Assembly: GCA_963674805.2 (NCBI GenBank)
Contig: CAXXNY010000021.1
Location: 310,001 to 374,000, forward strand
Source of the DNA: CALMFG01 sp963674805
GTDB lineage: Bacteria > Bacillota > Clostridia > Christensenellales > CALMFG01
Length of the DNA stretch: 64,000 nucleotides
Reading direction: 5' to 3'
A program made the position numbers and the translations under genes. Below are positions 16,148 through 26,000 of this stretch, piece by piece. The notes below the pieces were generated by a model. It had not been told where the DNA came from. It did no database searches and saw nothing but the letters and a program-made list of their open reading frames with translations. Numbering within the stretch: the stretch's first letter is position 1; each line of letters begins with the position of its first letter.

Positions 16148-16828
16148 ATGAGAAAAGCTTTAATTATAATATTATGCGTTATACTGCTGGCATCAATGAG
16201 CGGCTGTGCAAAAATACGGCTTGCTGCGAAAGAAGACGAAGCGCAGGCCTATGAGGACAGGATTGAGGAACTCGAAAAAGAGATTGCGGATCTGCAGGAA
16301 TCGCAGGCTACTGTAGCCCCCGAAGCAACAGCAACGCCCGAAGCCGAGGCGACCCCGACACCCGAAGCCACGCCGAGCGGGATGAGCGATACGCCGCAGG
16401 GCAACCCCAATATGTATTCAAGTTATGCGTACATGGTCAGCCTGGATCCGGCAAGAGGCTGGGCGGATTTTGATTACTTTGAACGGCTGATCGGTCCTGA
16501 AGCCGTTGATGCATTGGTCAAGTATGAAGGCTATGACCTTGCTGACGCGCAGGCGGAAGTGATGAGCTATTCTGAGGGCGGCTATTATGAGAAAAACACG
16601 AACCCGCAGCTGAGAACCATTGACTTAAAGAATGTGGACATCCGGTTGATTATTCAGGCGGACGGGACGCTGATCGGCGATATCGGCAATCCGCCGCAGT
16701 CGGATTTCGGGGATGTGTTTGCGATCTATAATGCGAATCCGGATTATATCTTAAACGTCTTTACTTATTATATCACGGTTGATGATAACGAAAATGTGAT
16801 AAAGGTAGAGCAGGTCTACATGCCCTAG
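16148..16828 (+). CDS. Uncharacterised lipoprotein with coiled coil and Thr/Pro/Glu linker
   Basis: 226 residues. The signal peptide ends in the lipobox ASMSGC, so a membrane-anchored lipoprotein is expected. A short coiled coil (YEDRIEELEKEIADLQES) and a low-complexity linker rich in Ala, Thr, Pro and Glu (about residues 50-80) precede a globular C-terminal domain of about 140 residues beginning AYMVSLDPARGWADFDYF. No family is recognised. ATG 16148 is chosen because GAGGTGG lies upstream and the signal peptide begins there; an ATG at 16127 is upstream of that SD. Confidence 0.8.
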   Translation: MRKALIIILCVILLASMSGCAKIRLAAKEDEAQAYEDRIEELEKEIADLQESQATVAPEATATPEAEATPTPEATPSGMSDTPQGNPNMYSSYAYMVSLDPARGWADFDYFERLIGPEAVDALVKYEGYDLADAQAEVMSYSEGGYYEKNTNPQLRTIDLKNVDIRLIIQADGTLIGDIGNPPQSDFGDVFAIYNANPDYILNVFTYYITVDDNENVIKVEQVYMP

Positions 16829-16860
16829 GTGAGGAAAAGAAAATATCATAGACAAATTTA

Positions 16861-16888
16861 AAAGGCAATCGGTCGCGATTGCCTTTTT
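16861..16888 (+). terminator. Rho-independent terminator after the lipoprotein gene
   Basis: An 11-bp perfect stem, AAAGGCAATCG paired with CGATTGCCTTT, has a GTCG loop and ends in T. Confidence 0.85.
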
Positions 16889-17017
16889 CGTGGAGTCAGC
16901 TATTTTCGTTTTTGGGGAACGAATTGCTTGATAAGACAGTACCACATAAAAAACACAGCGAATGTAACAAAATCACAAAAGAAAGAATTTTCGCTTAAAA
17001 TTCCTGTTGGATACGTC

Positions 17018-17098
17018 TTGACAAGACTGGTGTGCGGGCGTATGATATGACCATAGAGTCACATGACTAATCAGTCACATGACCTGATGGTCACAGGA
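17018..17098 (+). promoter_or_regulatory. Strong promoter with repeated TetR-type operator
   Basis: TTGACA (17018-17023), 17 bp and TATGAT (17041-17046) are near consensus. GTCACATGAC occurs at 17058-17067 and again at 17074-17083, 16 bp apart; a partial copy, GGTCACAGG, lies at 17089-17097. Each copy is a near-palindrome GTCA-N2-TGAC just after the expected start of transcription, which fits repression by the TetR protein encoded downstream. Confidence 0.75.
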
Positions 17099-17119
17099 AT
17101 GGAGATGTAGAAACAAAAA

Positions 17120-17767
17120 ATGCCGAAAGAAACGTTTTTTAACCTGGCGGAAAACAAACGGGAAACCATTGAGCAGGCTGCGCTGGATGAGTTTGCCCAG
17201 TACGGTTATGATGCCGCGTCGGTTAATCGGATTGTTGAGAAGAGCGGAATCGCAAAGGGCAGTTTTTATCAGTACTTTGAAGACAAAAAAGATGTTTTTT
17301 TGCATTTAATGAACGAAACGGTCAGAAAGAAGCTGGACTATATATCGCCTGTAGTGGTGAACTATCAGGAACACGGACTGTTTGTGGTGATCAGGGAACT
17401 GTTTATATCCGGACTAGCGTATGCAAGGGATAACCCCAAGGGTATTAAGATTGCAGACTGGCTGATACGGAACACGCACCACGAAGTCTATCAGGAATTA
17501 TTAAAATCATCGGGTACGGCATCGGACGATTTTTATGTCACTTTATTTAAACAAGCGCAGGAACGGGGCGAGATACGCGAAGATCTCGATATAAAGTTTA
17601 TCGGACATTTGATGACTGGCCTTGGCAAGTCTCTGGCGGAATACTATTACGACAATGATGAGGATGCGGATTTCACCAATCAAGACAAAATGATGGTGTT
17701 TGTCGATAAAATGATAGATCTAATTAAATTTGGACTGATGAAACAAGGAGGTCAAGAAAATGATTAG
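17120..17767 (+). CDS. TetR-family regulator of the ABC-2 exporter operon
   Basis: 215 residues. The HTH DAASVNRIVEKSGIAKGSFY and the following QYFEDKKDVF are typical TetR. It is the first gene of a compact operon: the ATPase gene starts 8 bases before its stop. Repeated GTCACATGAC elements after its promoter make autorepression, and so ligand-induced expression of the exporter, the simplest model. The ligand is unknown. Confidence 0.9.
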   Translation: MPKETFFNLAENKRETIEQAALDEFAQYGYDAASVNRIVEKSGIAKGSFYQYFEDKKDVFLHLMNETVRKKLDYISPVVVNYQEHGLFVVIRELFISGLAYARDNPKGIKIADWLIRNTHHEVYQELLKSSGTASDDFYVTLFKQAQERGEIREDLDIKFIGHLMTGLGKSLAEYYYDNDEDADFTNQDKMMVFVDKMIDLIKFGLMKQGGQEND

Positions 17768-18614
17768 TGTAGAAGGGCTGTACCATTCTTATTCACATGA
17801 TGAGCAGTATGCGGTCAAGGATGTGAACTTCACGATACCAAAGGGTGAAGTGTTCGGATTCTTAGGCCCGTCCGGAGCCGGGAAATCCACGACTCAGGGC
17901 ATACTGACCGGACTGCTCCGGCTGCAGAGGGGGAATGTCTCGGTTGCAGGCTATGATGTGAAGGATATCAAGCGCAGCATGTTCAATAAGATCGGAATGT
18001 CATTTGAACAGTCCAACGTCTACAGCAAGCTGACCGCAAAGGAAAATTTGAGATTTTATGCGCGGCTGTTTGATGTAGAGACGCAAAATCCGGATGACCT
18101 GCTTAAGCTGGTCGGGCTGAGCGGTGTGGCGGATAAAAAAGCGGGTGAGTTCTCTAAAGGGATGAAGCACCGGCTGACATTTGCCCGCTCAATGATTAAC
18201 AATCCGGAATTGTGGTTTCTGGATGAACCAACCACAGGGCTTGATCCCGCGATTGCGGCGACAATTAAGGATATCGTCCGCCAAAAAAACCAGGAGGGCG
18301 TTACTATTTTCCTGACCACACATAACATGTATATTGCTGACGAACTTTGCGACCGCGTTGCATTTATCGTAGACGGCGAAATCAAGCTGATCGATTCGCC
18401 AAAGAATTTAAAGCTGACGCACGGGGAGTCGCTGGTTGAAGTGGAATACGGTGAAAACGGGAAACTGGCCAAAGAAAACTTTTCGATAGTCAAAGAACAG
18501 GATTTGAAAAAGCTTCAGGAACTGATCGGAAAGAAACATATCCGCACCATGCATACGAAAGAAGCAACGCTGGAAGAAATCTTTATCAAGGTAACGGGAA
18601 GGGAGCTGGTTTAG
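17760..18614 (+). CDS. ABC transporter ATP-binding protein (ABC-2 exporter type)
   Basis: 284 residues. Walker A (GFLGPSGAGKSTTQGILTGL), Q-loop region, Walker B (LWFLDEPTTGLDP) and the H-loop (IFLTTHNMYIADELCDR) are intact. The signature is FSKGMKHRLTFARS, a permitted variant of LSGGQ seen in DrrA/YhcH-like exporters. The C-terminal 60 residues form the extension typical of drug or lipid exporters. A GGAGG SD lies inside the end of the TetR gene, giving translational overlap. It works with the two permeases that follow. Confidence 0.9.
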   Translation: MISVEGLYHSYSHDEQYAVKDVNFTIPKGEVFGFLGPSGAGKSTTQGILTGLLRLQRGNVSVAGYDVKDIKRSMFNKIGMSFEQSNVYSKLTAKENLRFYARLFDVETQNPDDLLKLVGLSGVADKKAGEFSKGMKHRLTFARSMINNPELWFLDEPTTGLDPAIAATIKDIVRQKNQEGVTIFLTTHNMYIADELCDRVAFIVDGEIKLIDSPKNLKLTHGESLVEVEYGENGKLAKENFSIVKEQDLKKLQELIGKKHIRTMHTKEATLEEIFIKVTGRELV

Positions 18615-18615
18615 T

Positions 18616-19725
18616 ATGAAATTACTATCTAGTTTCTTAAAAGAGATTAAGCTGGCTTCGCAGAGCTTCTATTTCATTCTCGAAGTGATCTTTTCGTTAA
18701 TCCTGCTCTTTATTCTGCTTTTTGTAATTCCCGAAAATATGGCGGAGAAAAAAGATGACCGCTATATCTTTTTGGATGCGCCGGCTGAGGCGGAACCTTA
18801 CTTCTATGATTCGCTGGAAGACCTGGACGGTGTCCCTGAGGCTGTAGAAGTTAAGGCCGGCAAGAATGTATATGCAGCGATGCTGTATGAAAACGAAGAC
18901 ACAAATTATTATTTGCTTGATAATAGGGCAGAGATGCTGAGTCTGGCAGAGAGCAAGTCGTCGTTTGGCGCGATTGTTAAAATTGACAGCAAAACCTATC
19001 AGGCAACCTATGAATACTATCTACAGGGATATGAAACGGAACGGTTGAAAAACCTGTTAAAGGTGGTGCACATTCGGGATGTGGATACGCTGGATGCCGT
19101 GTTTGACAGCCAGGAAGTACGAAAAATATCCGCAGAGTATGACGTGCTGTCCGACCGTGAGAACACCATGCCTGCGCTGCTGACTTTTAACGGTGCGCTG
19201 ATGGGATTATTTATCCTTGCAGCATACATGATGATGGATAAAAAGGAAGGCGTCATTAAAGCCTATGCGGTAACGCCGTCGCCGGTCTGGCAGTATTTAG
19301 CCAGCAAGGTGATGGTGGTGGTCTTAACGGCTGTGATTACATCGCTGATTATTATCATACCGATACTGGGCGCTGAGATTAATTACGGGTGGCTGCTGCT
19401 GTTCTTAATCGGCGGCGGTTTCTATGCCTCTGCACTGGGGCAGCTGCTGGCCGGTTATTATGATGACATGGAGCAGGGCTTTGGGTTGTTATTTACGCTG
19501 ATGCTGGTACACGGAATTCCGGTAATCGGGTATTATATCCCAAGCTGGGATCCGCTGTGGCTGAAATTCATCCCGTCATACTATATTGTATACGGATTTA
19601 AAGAGCTGATTTTGCAAAACGGCGATATCCCGTTTGTGCTTTGGTCCGCACTCGGACTGTTCAGCGGCGGATTCATTATGTTCCTGCTCGCGGTACGCCG
19701 TATCCGGCGCACGCTGTCGGTTTAA
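18616..19725 (+). CDS. ABC-2 type permease, first subunit
   Basis: 369 residues. One N-terminal transmembrane helix (FILEVIFSLILLFILLFVI) is followed by a large extracytoplasmic domain (about residues 45-185) and a cluster of five to six helices in the C-terminal half, the ABC2_membrane architecture. It starts one base after the ATPase stop. Together with the next permease it probably makes a heterodimeric channel. The substrate (drug, peptide or lipid) is unknown. Confidence 0.85.
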   Translation: MKLLSSFLKEIKLASQSFYFILEVIFSLILLFILLFVIPENMAEKKDDRYIFLDAPAEAEPYFYDSLEDLDGVPEAVEVKAGKNVYAAMLYENEDTNYYLLDNRAEMLSLAESKSSFGAIVKIDSKTYQATYEYYLQGYETERLKNLLKVVHIRDVDTLDAVFDSQEVRKISAEYDVLSDRENTMPALLTFNGALMGLFILAAYMMMDKKEGVIKAYAVTPSPVWQYLASKVMVVVLTAVITSLIIIIPILGAEINYGWLLLFLIGGGFYASALGQLLAGYYDDMEQGFGLLFTLMLVHGIPVIGYYIPSWDPLWLKFIPSYYIVYGFKELILQNGDIPFVLWSALGLFSGGFIMFLLAVRRIRRTLSV

Positions 19726-19738
19726 GGGGGTAAACAGC

Positions 19739-20746
19739 ATGAAAAAACTATGGCACATTATTTTTAGAGACATTCGGGTCAACATCAAGGATTTCACCGC
19801 GATCTTTATCATTTTGTTTCCCATTATTGTCGCGTTCGGTATTAATGCGTTTACGCCCGGGATCAATGATACAACAGTGAACCTTGCGCTGCTGGAATCC
19901 GAAGATCCTGAGATGATTGCATATTATGAAGACTTCGCAAAGGTTGAGTTATTCGAAGATGAGGCGGCGGTTGAGGAACGCGTCGCGATGCGGGATAACA
20001 TCGTGGGTTTCCTGCCCGGCGAAGACGGCTATTATGTTTTAACCCAGGGCAACGAGCCGGAGGGTGAAGTCGTTGACTATGCCAAGCTGCTGCAATCGTT
20101 CTATGAGCTGGATGTTCAGATTGAAGACACCAACGTAGTGCTGCATGATTTCGGAAAGACGGTTCCGCCGGTAAAAAAACTGCTGGTGAACATGCTGATT
20201 ATCATGACTTCCATTCTGGGGGGCATGCTGACCGCACTGAATATCGTGGAAGAAAAACTGGACAATACGGTCAGCGCCATCAATGTGGCGCCCGTATCCA
20301 GAACCTCATGGATATTCGGGAAATCCTTTATGGGGTTGATGCTGCCGCTTGTCGGGTCATATCTGATGGTCATTATTACGGGTTTCAGCTATATCAATTA
20401 TGCCCAGCTGACGCTGCTGATACTGGCATCTACGATAATCAGCATACTGGTCGGCTTTATCCAGGGATTGAATGCGGACGATATGATGACGGCGGTTGCG
20501 GGTATCAAAATGCTGATGTTCCCGATGGGCGCTTCGGTTGCTGTGGCGGCGATCACAGCGGAAAAGTGGCACTGGACCGTATGGTGGAGTCCGTTTTACT
20601 GGCTGTTTAAGGGATATAACGATGTACTGGGCGGTGTAGGCACATGGCCGAAAACCTTGATGTATACGGCAATTGTGCTGGCGCTCAGCACCCTTGTATA
20701 TATCTATCTTGCACCGCGCATCAGAAAAGGATTAGAAAAGGTATAA
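19739..20746 (+). CDS. ABC-2 type permease, second subunit
   Basis: 335 residues with the same layout as the preceding permease: N-terminal helix (FIILFPIIVAFGINAF), extracytoplasmic domain, then about six helices. ATG 19739 follows an AAGGGGG SD; it lies 13 bp after the previous stop. Features such as VNMLIIMTSILGGMLTALNI fit ABC-2 exporters. Two permeases with one ATPase suggest a heteromeric exporter induced through the TetR gene of the operon. Confidence 0.85.
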   Translation: MKKLWHIIFRDIRVNIKDFTAIFIILFPIIVAFGINAFTPGINDTTVNLALLESEDPEMIAYYEDFAKVELFEDEAAVEERVAMRDNIVGFLPGEDGYYVLTQGNEPEGEVVDYAKLLQSFYELDVQIEDTNVVLHDFGKTVPPVKKLLVNMLIIMTSILGGMLTALNIVEEKLDNTVSAINVAPVSRTSWIFGKSFMGLMLPLVGSYLMVIITGFSYINYAQLTLLILASTIISILVGFIQGLNADDMMTAVAGIKMLMFPMGASVAVAAITAEKWHWTVWWSPFYWLFKGYNDVLGGVGTWPKTLMYTAIVLALSTLVYIYLAPRIRKGLEKV

Positions 20747-20797
20747 CGGTGTGATTACCGTAAAAAAAGAGAAACAGAATTAAAGGAGGGAATTAAA

Positions 20798-21001
20798 ATG
20801 AATTGGAGACCAATCTTAGGGCTGTTGTCATTAATCTACGGCGCATTCTGCATCTACATCGGGGCCAAGAAACCGGAGAAGATATGGAAGATGAAAAAGA
20901 TTCAGATGTTTGTCAAAATGCTGAAAGAAAAAGGCGCCGTCATTTTCTTTATCATCTGGGGTCTGGCTTTTGTAGGATTGGCGGTATGGCTGTTTATTTA
21001 A
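20798..21001 (+). CDS. Small membrane protein at the end of the ABC operon
   Basis: 67 residues with two hydrophobic segments (PILGLLSLIYGAFCIYIGA and GAVIFFIIWGLAFVGLAVWL) separated by a lysine-rich loop. AAAGGAGGG precedes the ATG at ideal spacing, which supports it as real. It lies 51 bp after the permease gene and before the operon terminator. No family is recognised; an accessory role for the exporter is only a guess. Confidence 0.75.
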   Translation: MNWRPILGLLSLIYGAFCIYIGAKKPEKIWKMKKIQMFVKMLKEKGAVIFFIIWGLAFVGLAVWLFI

Positions 21002-21024
21002 ACCGAATATAATGGATACTTTCT

Positions 21025-21047
21025 GCCCGGCTGATGCCGGGCTTTTT
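21025..21047 (+). terminator. Rho-independent terminator of the ABC exporter operon
   Basis: The stem GCCCGGC/GCCGGGC has a TGAT loop followed by TTTTT. Confidence 0.85.
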
Positions 21048-21051
21048 ATAT

Positions 21052-21084
21052 GCAAAATAAAAGGCCGCCCGATTTCGGACGGTC
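21052..21084 (-). terminator. Terminator of the minus-strand XRE/membrane pair
   Basis: Read on the minus strand, GACCGTCCG and CGGGCGGCC pair with an internal G-T and one mismatch, followed by TTTTATTTTG. It lies just downstream of the 151-aa membrane-protein gene. Confidence 0.6.
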
Positions 21085-21104
21085 TTGTCATTCAGCTTTT
21101 TTCA

Positions 21105-21560
21105 TTAAGCGTCAAATTTATCTTCGAGGCGCTTTGCACGTTTTTTACCCAGTTTATCGACTGCGAACAGAATCATGAACGTGATGATAAAAGAGGATAA
21201 AAAAGTAATAACAAGCGTTACAATCGTCAGCGGTGCGTCGTGAATAGCAACGTGATGCTCCATATTCCCCAAAAAACTCAACAGGGTTACGGCTGTACTG
21301 CTGACTAGCGGTACGACGATAAACGTCAGTTTTTTCCTGCCCTGATAGATCATATGGCCGGACAGGACAATCCGGATCAGCACATAAAAGGATCCGGCAA
21401 AAAATGCGATAAACTCCGTCATGTAGTCCGAGAATTGTGCCTGTAACACAAACAGTTTAACCAACATGGATATCATCAGTATGCCCATGATAATCAAATA
21501 AGCTCCGTTGATAATTTTCAGTTTTTGAATCTGTATTCTTTCATCGTCAAATTTATTCAT
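21105..21560 (-). CDS. Small polytopic membrane protein paired with an XRE regulator
   Basis: 151 residues with about four transmembrane segments (INGAYLIIMGILMISMLVKL, FIAFFAGSFYVLIRIVLSGH, LTFIVVPLVSSTAVTLLSFL, TIVTLVITFLSSFIITFMIL) and charged ends. Its start overlaps the end of the XRE gene by 8 bases, so the two are translationally coupled. Such regulator/membrane pairs are common in Bacillota and mostly uncharacterised. No motif indicates a substrate. Confidence 0.8.
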   Translation of the reverse strand: MNKFDDERIQIQKLKIINGAYLIIMGILMISMLVKLFVLQAQFSDYMTEFIAFFAGSFYVLIRIVLSGHMIYQGRKKLTFIVVPLVSSTAVTLLSFLGNMEHHVAIHDAPLTIVTLVITFLSSFIITFMILFAVDKLGKKRAKRLEDKFDA

Positions 21561-21756
21561 AGTCGTCCTCCCAAAATAAGTCGTTCAGTGTTTTGTTCAG
21601 TGCCCTGCATATCGCCACACACAGCTTGAGTGACGGGTTATAGTTTCCGGTTTCAATCATACCGATCGTCTGGCGTGTGACACCGATTTTGTCTGCCAAG
21701 TCCTGCTGATTCATATTGCATTCGATCCGCGCAATCTTCATGCGTTTATTTTTCAT
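21553..21756 (-). CDS. XRE-family regulator, short form
   Basis: 67 residues made of one HTH_3 domain (NQQDLADKIGVTRQTIGMIE, then TGNYNPSLKLCVAICRALNK). The ending LNDLFWEDDYE is typical of the YozG/YvaO-like short repressors. A GGAGGAG SD precedes the start. Promoter boxes and 21-bp-spaced direct repeats upstream argue for autoregulation. Confidence 0.88.
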   Translation of the reverse strand: MKNKRMKIARIECNMNQQDLADKIGVTRQTIGMIETGNYNPSLKLCVAICRALNKTLNDLFWEDDYE

Positions 21757-21779
21757 GTCAGGCTCCTCCTTGCACTGCC

Positions 21780-21820
21780 AGTATAAAATATAAATTGCAA
21801 AATGTCAAATATATATTGCA
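21780..21820 (-). promoter_or_regulatory. Promoter of the second XRE pair with direct-repeat operators
   Basis: On the minus strand, TTGACA (complement of 21803-21808), 17 bp and TATACT (complement of 21780-21785) form a promoter. AAATATAAATTGCA (21786-21799) fills the spacer and AAATATATATTGCA (21807-21820) overlaps the -35; the copies are 21 bp apart, two helical turns. A degraded third copy lies near 21824-21842. Confidence 0.65.
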
Positions 21821-21985
21821 TAAAATATATTATAACTTGCATTATGGGCGTTTTCGCCAGGATTTTCCCCACGTATGAACGCATATCCACCGAAAATAGG
21901 CAAAAAAGCGGCTAAGCCGCCAGGTATACGGGAGGAATAATAAATGCTATAATATTTAAAATATCAGAGATATGGATGAGTGCAT

Positions 21986-22669
21986 ATGAGTTTGATTACC
22001 GCCGGTAAAAAGCTATTTAAAAATAATGATGGATTAATCGCGTTTGCTCTTGCTGTTTATAACCGCCTCCCGTTTAATAACAGAGTGGTCTTTAAAGGCA
22101 GGAATAACAAAATTGAGGCGCCGCAAACGCTGATGAAGCGCACGGTCGTTAAGGTGTGCGGCTCCGGCAACCGGATTATATTCGGCAGACGATGCACGTT
22201 GAGAAACTGCAAGGTTATGATCGCGGGGAACAATAACACTATTCAATTCGGCGAAAAGATCTCAATGATTGACGGAGAGGTTTGTATTGAGGACGACGGT
22301 AACACGATTCAGGCAGGGGATAAAACGGCGTTTCTCGGCCGTACGCATCTGGCTTGCATTGAGGGCACAAAGATTACGATCGGGGAAGGCTGCTTGTTTT
22401 CCAGCGAGATTGTGCTGCGGACCGGCGACAGCCATGCGATATTAAATCTGGAGGGCGAACGCATCAATCCGTCTCAGGATATTACACTCGGTGATCATAT
22501 CTGGGTGGGATTCAGAAGCCTGATTACCAAAGGCGTTTCAATTCAAAATGACTCTGTCGTTGCGACCGGAGCGCTTGTCACTAAGGCCGTTGATGCGCCG
22601 AATGTAATCATCGGAGGTGCGCCGGCAAAGGTGATTAAACGGGATGTGACCTGGGATATTAACCGGTAG
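21986..22669 (+). CDS. Hexapeptide-repeat acyltransferase
   Basis: 227 residues. The left-handed beta-helix repeats are visible through the middle (VKVCGSGNRIIFGRRCTLRN, VMIAGNNNTIQFGEKISMID, VCIEDDGNTIQAGDKTAFLG). The C-terminal part, DHIWVGFRSLITKGVSIQND then GGAPAKVIKRDVTWDIN, is typical of O-acetyltransferases of the CysE/LacA/NodL superfamily. The substrate is probably a surface sugar. ATG 21986 is preferred; a GTG lies two codons upstream. It is monocistronic, followed by a terminator, and precedes the giant surface-protein gene. Confidence 0.85.
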   Translation: MSLITAGKKLFKNNDGLIAFALAVYNRLPFNNRVVFKGRNNKIEAPQTLMKRTVVKVCGSGNRIIFGRRCTLRNCKVMIAGNNNTIQFGEKISMIDGEVCIEDDGNTIQAGDKTAFLGRTHLACIEGTKITIGEGCLFSSEIVLRTGDSHAILNLEGERINPSQDITLGDHIWVGFRSLITKGVSIQNDSVVATGALVTKAVDAPNVIIGGAPAKVIKRDVTWDINR

Positions 22670-22693
22670 GATGCTGCAAAATAATCGCAGATT

Positions 22694-22716
22694 AAGCCGA
22701 ATGCTTCGGCTTTTTT
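22694..22716 (+). terminator. Rho-independent terminator after the acyltransferase gene
   Basis: The stem AGCCGA/TCGGCT is followed by TTTTTT. Confidence 0.75.
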
Positions 22717-23016
22717 CTTTGTTTTTAATCCGTGCGTTATTTTTTTATGAGAATAACGCTTTTTGCTGCTAAAAAACAACCGTTTTATGCCAATTTCATC
22801 CATTAAGGGCTTTTATCTTTTTATTTAGTATGATACTATAAAAGCACATAATTATCAGTATGTATAAAAAAACAGCGGAAGTTTTAACGGGGGGACACTT
22901 TCTATTTTTTCACATCAATAAGCCTGAACGAATTCAAGAAAAGTTTTTGCTTTCATTTCACTGAAGGGGATGGAACAAAGCCGTATAGTTAAAACAAACG
23001 CAGCGGAGTGCTTCGT
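22717..23016 (+). other. Non-coding leader of the giant surface-protein gene
   Basis: About 300 bp without a gene. It contains an AT-rich stretch with a small palindrome AGTATgATACT (22828-22838) beside plausible -10 sequences, but no clear -35. If transcription starts near 22845, the untranslated leader is about 170 nt. A purine-rich part (GGGGGGA near 22890) and a segment around 22970-23007 show no convincing riboswitch fold. Confidence 0.4.
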
Positions 23017-26000
23017 GTGAGTTGGCATATTAAGGTTATGCGTAAAAGGAAACTCATACCATTATTAATTTCGGTATTGATGTTATTCAACAGTACCGCT
23101 GTTTTAGTTACGCCGATTAGCGCATCGGCAGCCGCAACCGCCTTTTTTAATACGGAATGTGTCAGCAGCAGTCAGCTGGACTGGACGATTGCCGGCGCTG
23201 AGTATTCAGATCATAAATGGATAATGGGTGAAGCCGGCGAAATCGCGATGCAGGAGATATCCCTAAGCGGTATTCAGGAATCGGTTGATATCGGCATGCT
23301 TCAGGCTGAATTCAGCTGTGATGTTTTATTCAGTGGGACAGAAGGTGTTTCGGCTGAAAATGCAGCAAAAGCGAAGCTCAGTTTTTTAGACGGGAGCAGC
23401 CAGACTATCGGCAGTGAAACCGTGTTGCTAAGCGGATCGGCAAACGCGGGCGATACCGTTACGCTGACCGCTGACAGATCTATCCCAACAGGTACCCGAA
23501 CCATCCTCATCGTACTGGAATCCGCGGACGATGAAGGGGTATTTGACGCCCTTACCTTCGGCCCGACCTCTTTGATGATACCGGATGATGCTTCACCTTC
23601 GATCAGTGCAGACTACCTGACCGACTGGACGAATGTTGTTCCGCTCACCGTAACAATCAGCGCAAGCGATACGCAAAGCGGCGTTTCGGCCATCTATGAT
23701 GAGGACAGCGGCAGCGAGGTCTCTGACAACAGCACTTATACATATGAACTATCAGCCAACACACCCCGGCACTTTTATGCGCTGGACCATTCGGGCCGCG
23801 TATCCAGCACCATTACCGTTGATGTGAAAAATATTGATACCAATTCACCGGCACAGCCGCCGGAGATTATCATATCCGAAGAAAACTGGACGAACGAAGA
23901 TGTCACCGTTTCGCTCGGCAGTATCGTATCGGAATCCGGCGCAAGCCCGGAAACCCGGCAGTACAAAATTGATGACGGCAGCTGGACAGCATACAGCGCG
24001 GAGCTGGTGTTTGATTCAGATACCGACAGAACGATTTATTCCAGAACCATCGACGAAGCCGGAAACCAATCGCCCTCACAGGACAGTGCACAGATCCGCG
24101 TGGATAAAACACCGCCGGAAGTGACATTAAACGCTGTACCCAATCCTTCGGGCGGCGCGGAGATTCAAACGACCATTTCAGATGCGCTTTCAGGTATCTA
24201 TGAAAAGAAATATTTAAGCGGCGTTCATTCGGCTGGCGACTTTGCCGAAAGCGGCACTGTGTTCACGGAAGCGAACATTGCGGTTGCCCAGGGCGGCGAT
24301 TATACGGTTTATGCGATTGATACCGCCGGGAATGAGACCATAGCAACAATCAATGTTAACACCTACCCCAGCGTCGGAGCAATTGAAGACCAGGAAATCA
24401 ACGAGGACGTAGCCGCTTCTGTATTCTTTTCGGTTTCGGATTTAGAAACCGATACAAACGCACTCACTATCGCCTATGAGACCACGGGCGGCATTATTGA
24501 TGTGACTGCCATCGGTATCAACGCTGAAACAAACACAGGCTATATTACCTTTATTTCGGGCGAGAACCTGAACGGCAGCGGAACTATTACTGTTACGGTT
24601 TCCGATGGAGAAGCTCCGGACGGACTAAGCACGTCCGTCACATTCGGGGTTAATATTCTGCCGGTGGATGATACACCGACAGCAGGGAATGATACACCGC
24701 CGGATATCAATGAAGACAGCGATTATATTGAAATTGATGTGCTGGCCAATGACAGCGACCTTGAAGGCGATGTTTCCATTAACACCTATGATACCGCTTC
24801 CGTGAACGGGGGCAGTATCCGGCTGAATACAGGCGGGGATGCGCTTGAATATAAACCGGCCGCTAACTATGCGGGGCCGGATTCCTTCAGTTACACGGTA
24901 AAGGATGCAACCGGGAATGAGAGCGAGTCAGCAACCGTATCCTTTAATGTGCTCAACATCAACGATGCGCCAATCGCACGTATTGATGTGGTGACCGTAA
25001 ATGAGGATAATGAGAAAACCATAGATGTGCTCGCCAATGACGGCGATTATGATATCGCGGTTGCCGGAGACGCAATCAGCATTAAAAGCTGTGATACGAT
25101 TGATTCGGCATACGGGACGCTTGAGATTACAGATAATAAAATCGTCTATAACCCTGCACAGCACTATAACGGCGAGTTTACATTTGGCTATACAATTGAG
25201 GACCTGGCAGGCGCAACCGCCTATACAACGGTGGATATGACGGTCAAGCAGATCAATGACTCTCCGGAGTTTCGGAACCTAGCGAGCAGCTATGCTTTTA
25301 ATGAAGACACGGCCGATTATGTGATTGATTTTGAGATTTATGATGTTGAAACGGCGGCCGATGACCTGATGATTCAGGTGGCGTCATCCGATGACAATGT
25401 CGTTAAGAATACCGAATTGATTTTGTCCGGACATCAGGACACCAATCCGGCAACCGAACTGCATATCCAGCCGCAGGCAAACAAAAACGGGAGCACGACG
25501 ATTACCTTCCAGCTCAGTGACGGGAATATCCTGGTGACCAAGAGCGTTCTGGTTACGATTGAGGCCATCAACGATGCCCCAACGGCAGCGGACGATATTT
25601 TCTATTTTACCGAAGACCAAGACCTGACCTTTGATATGGATGATGCGTTAAATAACGACAGAGACATTGACGGCGATACGTTGACGCTTGAGGACGTGGA
25701 TTATGCAAATGTCACTGTCGGGGTGATCACTGTTGTCAGTGCAGAAGAGCATGCATATTTGTATACCCCGCCTGCGGATTTCAGCGGGGATGCGACATTC
25801 AGTTATGAAATCAGCGACGGGAATGGCGGAACCGATAGCGGGACGGTTACGCTGAGGGGAATCGGGCAGAACGATAAACCCACCTATGAGGCTGATGACG
25901 GCAATATATATGAAACCATAGAAGATACCCTAAGCGCGGACTTGGTCTTTTATATCAGCGATAAAGAAACCGAAAGCGGCGATCTTGTCGTTACGTTCGG

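Noticed and set aside
22880..23010. Possible c-di-GMP-I (GEMM) riboswitch before the giant surface-protein gene (segment GGAACAAAGCC)
   Set aside because: Only a short resemblance to the GGGACGCAAAGCC element; the other conserved parts, such as the CAAACC segment and the 3' helix, are missing.
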